Below, in pieces: positions 54,385 to 64,000 of a DNA stretch of 64,000 bases. Where the stretch lies: positions 76,600,661 through 76,664,660 of the forward strand of contig NC_034410.1 in NCBI RefSeq assembly GCF_002078875.1. Direction: 5' to 3'. The first letter of the stretch is position 1, and every line of letters begins with the position of its first letter. Made by a program: the position numbers and the translations under genes. Source of the DNA: Numida meleagris. Lineage: Eukaryota > Chordata > Aves > Galliformes > Numididae. Under the pieces are notes generated by a model, which worked only from the letters and a program-made list of their open reading frames with translations, made no database searches and had not been told where the DNA came from.

Positions 54385-57300
54385 TCAAAATTATAACATC
54401 TAATATACTGTGTCTACTCTGTGACATCCACTCTTGCAAGCCAGATCAGGAGCTGCCATTATCACTGACACCATGAGCTAGATCTTAAAACTTAACATAT
54501 TGAGACTGCTGGTATGAACTGTAATGTTAAATGAAGATAATGTAACTTGATAACTTCTGAAATTCACAAATGGTTATACGGTAAATCTCAGACTGGATGT
54601 AAGGTTGCAGAATGGTACTGTTTCTTTTAAAGTTTCAAAAAAGTTGTTTATTTTTCTCTTCCCAAAATATTTTTATAAATATGGGGGTGTGGGAAGACCT
54701 AGACAAGATAAGGCACTCCTGAAGTTTTAATGCTCAGATAATTTAAGAACGGATTTGCTTGAAAATATTATTTTATGACATGAGCAGGGAAAGATTGAAT
54801 CATTGGATCGTCACATTGCATACTGTGAAAACAGTGTCTTTCAGTAATTGCTAATAGCTCTTACGCAAAAGGTAATAGTGGCATTATAGAAAAGCAGCAT
54901 GCATAGATTTTCAATTAGATGAAACTATTTAAAAAATGTTATTTGAACATTGCACTACCTTCCAAATTTCCCATAATTTCTCCATGTCTGAGGAGACAAC
55001 TTGAAGCCAGATCATAAATATACAGAGTTGAGAAATTACTCTGCCTACTTGAATATGATTCTTCTTTGAGTTCATTGCTATATTTCTGTTCTATGTCTTT
55101 GTGCTGGTTTGAACTCCGTGTGTGGTAGATCAAACCAAATAAATGGATTTGTGAAAGACTTACAATTAATTAAGCTTGCCACAACAATCTTGATATGGAA
55201 CTTGACCTTTGTATTGTGTGGCGTGTTCCATCAGCTGATGGATTGTAGGAATAACTATCAGCCATTGTGCAGGTACCAGAATACAAACCACTGGCTGTGA
55301 CGAACGTGTTTGCTGGCATCTGCTCATTATTTTGGCTTGTTTATAGTAGATCTGATTGACTTTTACTTCAACAGTAGTTAACTTTATAAGAAGAAAGTTC
55401 TTACATAAAGCAGTCTGAAAGTTCTGAAGACTGAAGAAAATGAATTTTCTGAAGAAACAGCAACAAAAAAAAAAAACTCCACAGTTTCCAAATCATGATT
55501 AAGCCCCAAGGACATATATTGAGTTTGTTACTGTCCCTGTGGTGGCATTGTGATCACAACCTACAATGTTCCACCTTAGTCTCTTTAGATACCTCTGTTG
55601 CCTCAGCCATTGGAAGCCACCACTAGCCCTGAGATTATGAAAGTGCTGTCTGTAACAGATACATGGAATTTAGCAAAGCATTAGCCTTTTATCATTCATA
55701 TTGAGTTTATATTATAGGGTTTTTTCTTATTTCTCTGAAAAGCTTAGTGTTTAACTTGACAGATGTTGTGCATACAGCCCATAACTGCATTGTAAGAGCA
55801 AGTCTGGGGAAAAAGCTGTAGACATCTGTAATTGTGTAGGGAATAATAAGTATGATCACCAGGGCCTGTTTGAGATCTTGCATTCTCAAGGTCAGTTAAG
55901 GATTTAGGTGTGTGAAATGCTCTTTTCTGTTTTCCTTGGGAATTAACTTTGAGGTATTTCATGATGTCAGGAGACACAGAACTCAATTTCATATTCTGTA
56001 AATTTTTAATTGTTTCTGCTTCCTGTTCTGCATACTATTGTCTAACAAAGTAAGTGCTTTTGTTAATAGTTTGTGCAGAATCATCAACATAGATTTGATA
56101 GCACTAAGTAACGCTGTTGTTGCTGTAAAATTAGGAGAATAGAGTTAACATCAAGTCCTGTGTTGAGAAAGTTTCTATTTGTATCTTATTTTGTCCTTAC
56201 TCCTCTGACTAAGGAGGCTGAAGAAGTTAACCTTTTGTTCTGCTTTGTGCTACGTTTTCAAGGTTGTGAACCTTACTGTGACACAATTATACCTGTAATG
56301 TGGAGTTCTTTGCCATTGTTAGTTTATTCAGCAAAATGCATTCTTTCTATCTCAAGATAGCTCAAGATCAAGATTGATCAGCAATCCAGGACACTTATTA
56401 ACATGCTGACATGTACGATGGAGAGAGAAAATCAGGGGCTACATAAAACCTCATAAAGTTTTAGAGATTTTATTGAATGTTTTGCTACAGAACTTGTTGT
56501 GTACTAGTCCAAAGAAACAACTTGTATATAGGAATAGGGAAAAAATATATTCCTAATTGTTAAAAAATGGTAATGGATTTTGATTTTTCTTATTCATTCT
56601 CCAGGAGAAAGCATCAGATTCATTTTGATGAAAATAATTTCTTCAAAATATATAGGACACTTTTCTTTACATCAGTGTTGTTAGTAGAGTATTTAGACTT
56701 GTATTCACTTCTTGCTTGCCTGTATTTACCTGTAGTGACATGTTTTTGAATATCCAGACATACTGTTGGCAGTGAAGAGATTGAATGTGGTTTGTCCATC
56801 TATCTGTAGTTAAGAGGCTCTAGAAATAGCACAAGTGCTTTTTTGTGCTGTTCCAGGTGAGAAAACAGGACAGATGTTCTTTCAGAGATTTGACTGACTC
56901 TGGGGACTGATAGCTCTCTTTATATAAAGAATGCCATTTCTTGGCTTGGATTTACTATTCCATGGCTGAAACCCTCACTCCTCAAATTAGAAAATCATTG
57001 ATTTTCTATTATGCCAGGATTAAAGTCTTTTAATTTTCTGACTTTAAAAACTTTAACCAAACCACATATATGTGAATGTGAGAAGGGATGCATTTTTATT
57101 CAGTTAATTTGCTTTTTGCACGCTACCAGTCATTTTCATGTTAAGTAGTAATGCCGTATACTTTTAAGAAAGAAAAACAAGGTGAGAAACAACCTTCTTT
57201 GCAAATCCAACATGTAAGTCTTGAAGAAACTTCTAGCAGGAAAAGGATTTAGAGTGTTACTTTATTTTTGTTTGCTAAGAGAATTGACTAAGAGGAGGAA

Positions 57301-60300
57301 AAATTCTCTGGAGTTTTTCTCTGGATGTCTCAGTCCCACTTGGGGTCTTAATTCTAGCTACAGTATCTAAGTGCAGTTTTACTTCACCTTTTCCTATGGT
57401 TCTTTATTTATCATTTTTGCTAAAAAAAAAAAGTTCTGTTAACTTGTGAATTCTAGCTGAAATAGTTTGGTTTGAGAAGTATTGATCAAACTGCATAAGG
57501 GAAACGTTCACAATTTTTCCTTCTGCGCCCTGCTGTTTTTACATGCCGTGTTTAAAAGCTGCCTAAATTCCTCTGAGGCTGCAGGAATTCCCAAATGCTT
57601 CTCTTTGCAGAAAGGAGATCCAAGAAAAACTTACATCTTCTCTGTTACATGGCTCAGTCTAACTTGTAAGAGCTGGTTAAGCATCTGAATAAAGTATAAG
57701 AATCAGCTGGATACTGCAAGATAAAGATCAGAGACATTTGGTATGGAGCAAGATGTTTCGATCTGTTCTTATGCAGGCTTTGCCAGCAAAGTCTATTGGC
57801 TGTAGACCCAGTTCACGTTTGCCAAAAGATGCTTTTTCCATATTGCTCAAATGATTAAGTTACTTGTCTAAATGCCCCATGAAGAAGTGGCTGGTTGGAT
57901 TGAAAGGCGGGGAAACTTTGTGGTACTTGTCAACTTCTTTGGGTCCTGGTTCTTGATTTCCTTCCATTATGTCTTGTAGAGGAGAGGAAAGAAAAGCCAG
58001 GTATATGTACTCAGATCTCAGCTTGACACAGATTAAAAGGAGATATATATCAAGTGGTTGAGTGTGTTTGTGTTTATGTATATATGTGTGCATACTCACA
58101 AACGTGTATATATATATGTTTGTGTATATATATAAAAAATAAAATTTGAGTGCTTTTACTGTATCAAAACATTTTCCAGTATATTAAAAACAGTTTTGAA
58201 TGTCCTGTGCATGAAGGTGGGTTACTAATGCTTTATGAGTAGATGAGGAACATGCAAGACTGGAAAAGTCTTATTCTGGCTTCAGCAGCACCTCCTTATA
58301 TGGTCTGTTATCATGAGCTAATTATCATAAAATTGTGAGTGTTGTCTGAAAAATCCTGGATTTCTAGCGTGGGTGCCTTTCAACTGCTCTCTGTAGCTAT
58401 TACTGCCACTTAAATATACTGGTGTGCTGTTTCTACGTGCTTCTTTATGCTAGCAGAATCTTTAGTGAAGCCATGAACAGCTTGACATGGAAAGTAAGCT
58501 GAGGGTATAGGTCAGAAAATGTCTATTTGAATAATAAGATTAAAAAAAAAAAGCCTGAAATGTGTACTTCCTTGAGCTGAGTAGATATTATTGTCTCCTG
58601 GTACCTCTGTAGTGATAAGAAAACACAGCAAATCATTGCTTATTCAAGACATTAATTTTTAAGTGTCTAAACAGTGGTCTCCCTGAAGAGGTTGCTCGGC
58701 TGTTTCTAATCTTAGAGTGCTTCATTCTATCCTGGAGATTCTCCTGAATAGTCATATGTAGCTCTTTGATTTCTCCTCTTTGCTTAAGTATTACAGTTAT
58801 CATAGTTCAAGTTTTTGCCTAAGTGGATGAAAGACTGACTTTTTGGGTATGCTGTGTAGCTGCTTAAGATCTGACTGACGCAAAATGAAAATGGCACCCT
58901 TGTCGCACCCTCTTCTATTTCCTTTTACACATGATTTCCTTGTTCCATGCCATGGCTTTTGGTGATGAGTTTTCATACTTTTAATGCAAAGACAATGTTT
59001 CTTTGAACTTTAAACAAACCATTTTTTGGTTTGGCTCAGGTTTTTGGCTACTGAAGTATTTCAGATTTTTCAGGTGAAACAGGTGATTTGCTGTTATCTT
59101 AACTCACAAGATTCATGTTTAGCAGACCACACTCTGTGTTATCAGAGCAAGTGCATCTGTCTTGTTGGAAAATACTGTCACCTTAAGATTTAAAAACTTT
59201 AATATTTCAACACAGTATTTTCATCGTGTTGGATCCAGTCCTTCCTATTAAGTCAAAAGCACTTTTATGATCATTGTTACTGGTGGCAGAAACCACAGTT
59301 TTAATCAATCCTTCCAACGCTGCTGTGTAGTAAGTAGGTGGGATGAGTGTATGACTTAGGGATGAGTAATTCAAGCAAACATAATAAATGAACTGCTGAT
59401 CTCTTAATCTTTATTGGCAAATGTACGAGTGTTAATTGGGGAAGGAGGATGAGCTAGAGTGCATGAAGCATGGATTGCTGTGAAAGTTCAATCTGAATTT
59501 GAAATCAAACTCAGTAATTTTTAATATTGCAAAAATATTTTTCATTTCTACGCCTTTTAGTATGTTTTTTTTAACCTGTGATATATAGGTTGGTAACCTT
59601 TAGGACAGTACAGTCATTTTTAGTTGAGTACCCCAAAACTGGGAAAGCATAAGTACAAATCTTTATGTTCAGCAAGGACAAGAGGAATGCAGATCCTGGT
59701 AGTTACATTTAAATGGATAGAATTATAAATAAATCCCCTCCATACCTACCCTAATACCTTGCTTAATCAATTACTCAAATTTTCTCCTGAAAACTGAGAA
59801 GACTTTAAGAAATATCCTACTGTAGCATGACTGCTTCACAAGTACTGAGAAAGAAATATGCTGAGAGGAAATAATTTATCTTCATTTTACAGAGAAAATC
59901 ATGAGGTACAGAGTGTTTTAAATCTAAAAGTCACATGTTCTCTAATTTTATGTTCTTTTAAATGCCCAGAGTCTGTGACTTCATATATTTTTTTTATTAT
60001 GAAAACAGACTTCCCAGTGACTTCAGATGTACTTTTTTACATCATTACAATTTCTTCCAGTCTGGAGTTTCAGAGAATGGAGACATACCACATTTAGTGA
60101 ATCAGTAGTGAAAAGTTCAGTTTGCTTAGGACTAAGTGCTTCAGGACTGAGGAGGTGAAGGTGACGTTAGTGATGCCTCCCAGGAAGGCATTTAGCTGCC
60201 TTAAAAAAAATATGACTATCCTTCTATTTCCTGCAGTCCTGGGACCCAGTTGGTACAGATGCTTTCAATCCTGTGACAGTCCTGTGCACGTGTCCCACAG

Positions 60301-61605
60301 ACAGAAGGCTACTTCAGTGGGTGATTCCCAAGGGACGCATCTCTGTCTTGCATGGAAAAAGTCAGGCTTTGTTTGGTCTTACAGGGCTGAAGTTGGGGAA
60401 AGTAGAAGTTGCAAGAAGTTGAAGCAGAGATGTAATATGTAAATAGCTTAAGTATGGCAGTATTTTGTATTCCCAAGAAAGGGCCTGTTTCAGCTAGTGA
60501 AGTATACCAACCTTAACTGTCAGCAATCCTTCCAGCTTTATTTATCCTAATTCTTGGTAATTATCTTCCTCTAATCTTAGCTCTCACAAGCAGCAGATAT
60601 TTCTTGCTCTACAGAAATCGCAAGTGAGTTTTTAAAAGTCATGTAGTGAACTCAGGTGTACTGGGTCTTAGCCCAGAGTTCTGTCTGGTGGATCATGCAG
60701 AGGAGCAGCTGTTTGTCTTCTAAACAGAGTTTTGGGCTGGATGCTGAACTTTCTTATGAAGTTCAGTTGTAAAAGCCATATTTGCAGAAATGTTGTGCTG
60801 TTATTCCAGGCTTAATTATCAATTTGATATAATGCTGTAGTAAATGTGATAATAAATAGGAAATGACTGTAAACTTTTAGAGTTTTTACTGCATAATACG
60901 CTCAACTTTCTCTGTAATCTAATTAAAAGCAAATCATAAAACAGACAGTTATTTGGTGTACATTCACAGTTCTAGATCACAAATAATACACTCTCTTATA
61001 TCTGCTTCTTGAGTAACAATCAAGTTGAGAGCCTGAAATGAATGAGGCATTTTCTGCTCAAAGCTCAAATGAAGAGAGAGATTAGCACTGTCTCTTGCTT
61101 GATTAGTGCTGTCATTTGTTTGACTTTCAACACTGAAACATAATAAATAGGGTGATGCAAAGAGAAAAGTGCATGATAGTCATTTTCTTTGCTGTGTCTA
61201 ACTTTATGCAGCCATACAGCAGTGCTGATAGCCAAGTAATTCTGCGGTGTAATTCAAACATTATAAATCTGTATGAATTCATTGTTTCTTCTTATTACCA
61301 GCCCTGTCAAAATTAATACTAAAATATTTTGGCAAGAGTTTCCACAGTAATTGGTGTATTGTGTTTCTGTTAAAATATATTCTAGTGAAGTATTCCTCTA
61401 AAGAAAATGCCTTCAATCTGTTCTAATATGTATGTGAATTTATTCAAGTGCACATTTGGAAATATTCCTGTCAGCCTACTGTATCTGAGTGTCAAGGAGT
61501 GCTTTGAGTTAGCAATACATCAGTCTGGAAGAAATCCCACTTCCTTTTTGCATTTTCACTTAATTGCACGTGCAGCACCTGTATAAACATCCTTTAAAGT
61601 AACGT
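54385..61605. other. Intergenic AT-rich DNA with one microsatellite
   Basis: About 7 kb without a recognised gene. It contains the TA/TG microsatellite at 58061-58140. Open frames such as + 60122-60442 (106 codons) have no recognisable motif. Confidence 0.45.
58061..58140. repeat. Interrupted TA/TG microsatellite
   Basis: Alternating TATATGTGTG, GTGTATATATATATG and TTTGTGTATATATATA with short interruptions over about 80 bases, ending in an A run. Confidence 0.85.
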
Positions 61606-61607
61606 GT

Positions 61608-61922
61608 CTCTACAACTACCTGAAAGGACGTCGTGGTGATGTAGAGGTTGACCTCTTTTCCTGAATAACTAGTACTAGGACTAGAGGGAATGGCCTCAAG
61701 TTGCTCCAGTGGATGTTCAGGTTGGATGTTAGGAAAAACTTCTTTTCTGAGAGAGCGGTCAGGCGCTGGAATGGACTGCCCAGGGAGGTGGTGGAGTCAC
61801 TGTCCCTGGAAGTGTTCAAGAAATGTTTAGATACGGGATGTGGTTAGTTGGCGTTATTGGTGGTAGGTAGATGGTTGGACTAGATGATCTTGAAGTCTTT
61901 TCCAACCTTAGTGATTCTATAA
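61608..61922 (+). mobile_element. CR1 LINE 3' fragment
   Basis: ACTACCTGAAAGGACGTCGT, GAGGTTGACCTCTTTTCCTG, GGATGTTAGGAAAAACTTCT, CTGGAATGGACTGCCCAGGG and GGACTAGATGATCTTGAAG follow the CR1 order. They end at AGTGATTCTATA near 61921. About 315 bases, with part of the ORF2 C-terminus still alignable but frame-broken. Confidence 0.95.
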
Positions 61923-61924
61923 CT

Positions 61925-63843
61925 GAGCTCTCCTTGAGTCATTGGGTGCTTGACTTCCCTAGCACTGTGTTAACTGAAATGAAGAGACATTGACTGCAAC
62001 AGCCCATTTCTTGAAAGTGACACCTCTGACAAGCTGTGGGCAGTTCGAGCCAGCTGATATTCTCAAGCTTCCTGTGAGGAAAAATGAAAGGATTTGGCTA
62101 CTTGCAGTGGCTTGTTTTACAGTCTTTGCATGCACGTTTGGGGACCTCACAGATCCAATAGACTTCATTGCTGCCTGTACTTAAACAACCAGGACTTTTG
62201 CTGTGTCCTAGCATCAGACTCAAACCAAGGGACTGCAATGTCTGGTGTGTTCTTCCTGCAAGTGTGTGCAGTGTGAACATTTCCACAAGCCTTCCTGCTA
62301 GGTGGTATTCTCCAAGAACAGCCTGAAATAGTTCACATCAGCAGTGTTTGGAGTCTTTTCCCTTTTCCAGAGAAGAAACATTGGGAATTGGTGTCTGTGC
62401 TGGCTGAGGAGGACTGGTGGCCAAGATAGCTGGGTTAGTGGTGGTCTCCACAGATTTGCTCCAATCTGTGCTCTACTAGGAGGCCACTTGGCTCCTTTGC
62501 TCTTCCATGGGGCAGCTGCTGTTGCTTCTGAGCTGCCACCTGGTCTGCTCTTCCTGAGGATGCTCCCTCATGATGTACGGAAAGGCTTACTGCTCTGCCC
62601 GTGTCTAGGCAAAGTGGTTCTTTTCATACAAAAGTATTCTCAGAATGGAATACATAAGCATGTAGATACATACAGAGAATGGATAGTTAAACCTGGTTTG
62701 TGTTTTTTTCCCCTCTAGTCCTTGATAAATTACTCAAAGCAACAGAAATGTTGCTGTCAGATTTCTCTCCAAGTTGAGGTATTGTATTCCAAGTATGCTG
62801 GAACTCACTCCATTAACTTCTTGAGTTTGCTGATAGAAAATGCTGCACCTAGTGCTGGTGACAAGGAGAATTTCTTTGTTCCTATGTAAGTCTCAAATGT
62901 ATGACATGATGCTATTTCAGCAGAAAACCATTATTGAAATTGTAAGGATGTACTGTCTTTTACAGTCAACAATTTGCCCATTCATCAGCAAGATCTTTGA
63001 GTGTTTATTTGTGAGGGATTGTATTTATCTCTGCAGTGTTCTGCAGCCCTTAACATTACTCCTAAATCTGCAAGGCTGATGAAAGATTTATTCCATAGCA
63101 GGACACCGTTACTTTTAATTCTGGTTTGACTTGTTCCAGTCTGCATCTGTCATCTTTCTGGCAACACTACTTATGTACTGGCTTAGTGGAACAGTGTAAC
63201 ACATTAGTTCTGTCTGCTTTTTGTTTCTCTCTCAGTTTCTTGTGTCTATTATTGTTTTGTAGTTACTGTCTAGTTTTTAGTCTGGACAACTGTCACTCTC
63301 AATTTTCATTAGTAAGAAGGGCTGTTTAAAAAGGGGAATTCAAAACATACAAACAATTGCCTGCATTTTGTAGTTTAAAAAGGTCTTATTTAATTCTTCT
63401 TTTTCATCTATTAGTGGGTCTAAATAGCATCACTAGAACCATCATGCATTTGTAATTGAAGCTTAACTCAATCAGAAGAGTGCTATTAAACTTTGTATTC
63501 TACTCAGTTTTTGGGAAGAGCACAGCAATTGTGAAGTCACAGTTTCAAAAGCTGAATGGGATATCCTAATCATCCATTTGTGTTTAAGGCATAGAGACAA
63601 AGTAAACATCCATGGTTACAGTTCTGCTTTAATTTTCTTTAGCTGTCAAATGAGAACTGTTTTATGTTGACCAAATGAAACTCCATTCTGTACTCTTAGA
63701 AGTAGTTCCTTGGAAGTCTTCTGTATTTGGGGGAGAGACTTTCTTACCACTCAGATTCCCATCTTTTTTTTTTTTTTTTTAAAGAACTTGTTTGCAACAG
63801 ATGCTACATAGTTGGTTCTTCAGGTAGGCTGATAAACAGAAAT
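61925..63843. other. Intergenic DNA between two CR1 fragments, no recognised gene
   Basis: A GC-richer 124-codon frame lies at 62344-62718 and a 64-codon hydrophobic frame at 61990-62184. Neither matches a family I know. A 17-T run is at 63764-63780. Confidence 0.4.
63764..63780. repeat. Poly(T)17 tract
   Basis: Seventeen consecutive T on the + strand. A simple mononucleotide run with no evident link to a retroposed gene. Confidence 0.9.
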
Positions 63844-63847
63844 GTGT

Positions 63848-64000
63848 GACTGGCATGAGCTGCCCAGGGAAGCTGTGGGCGCCACATCCCTGGAGGCACT
63901 CAAGGCCAGATCGGTTGGGGCCCTGGACAACCTGATTTGGTGGATGGCAGCCCTGCCTGTCACAGGGGGTTGCAGCTGGGTGGGCTTTAAGGTCCTTTCC
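63848..64000 (+). mobile_element. CR1 3' fragment cut by the window end
   Basis: TGGCATGAGCTGCCCAGGGA, GGAGGCACTCAAGGCCAGAT, GGGGCCCTGGACAACCTGAT, then CAGCTGGGTGGGCTTTAAGG and TCCTTTCC at the edge. This is a + strand CR1 3' end. Its terminal repeat would lie just beyond 64000. Confidence 0.9.

Noticed and set aside
57860..58099. 79-codon minus-strand frame with protein-like start
   Set aside because: Half of it is TA/TG microsatellite translation (His/Thr-rich). The remaining part matches no family I know.
34640..64000. TAS2R or other seven-helix receptor gene in the desert
   Set aside because: An intronless receptor needs about 300 open codons. The longest frame here is about 140 codons (40216-40641, minus strand).

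Overview
This is vertebrate nuclear DNA, almost certainly from a bird. The evidence is spliced genes with GT-AG introns, many short 5'-truncated CR1 retrotransposon pieces on both strands, an avian-type endogenous-retrovirus solo LTR, and protein sequences typical of amniotes. The LTR type is one I associate with non-galliform birds, but I cannot fix the species.

Layout. Positions 1-2264 hold the 3' part of an SBK2-like protein kinase gene (+ strand, cut by the left window edge, three exons visible, poly(A) signal present). Positions about 2.3-19.2 kb are intergenic and relatively GC-rich, with several CR1 fragments (one old copy about 1.2 kb long, one younger copy with readable reverse-transcriptase C-terminal coding), a pyrimidine-rich block and small tandem duplications. 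Positions 19255-25983 (- strand) hold a complete CCT5 gene. Its 11 coding exons sum to exactly 541 codons plus stop, and an LTR sits in one intron. A GC/CpG-rich interval at about 25.98-26.6 kb separates CCT5 from the divergently transcribed ATPSCKMT (FAM173B), which lies on the + strand with coding exons at 26903-34458 (220 codons plus stop). From about 34.5 kb to the end is an AT-rich gene desert with CR1 fragments, microsatellites and a few GC-richer islands, and no gene I can recognise.

How the genes relate. CCT5 (cytosolic chaperonin subunit) and ATPSCKMT (mitochondrial ATP-synthase c-subunit lysine methyltransferase) form a head-to-head housekeeping pair. Human 5p15.2 has the same pair, which supports ancestral synteny on that side. 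On the other side human has CMBL, but here the next gene leftwards is an SBK2-like kinase, whose human relative lies on chromosome 19. That is either an avian rearrangement, an avian-specific gene copy or an assembly join.

I found no convincing new protein-coding system. The most interesting items are the SBK2-like/CCT5 junction, the LTR 15 nt from a CCT5 splice donor, the shared promoter with a palindromic CRE, and a GC-rich island with a perfect 12-bp inverted repeat and strong splice donor in the desert at about 44.2 kb.
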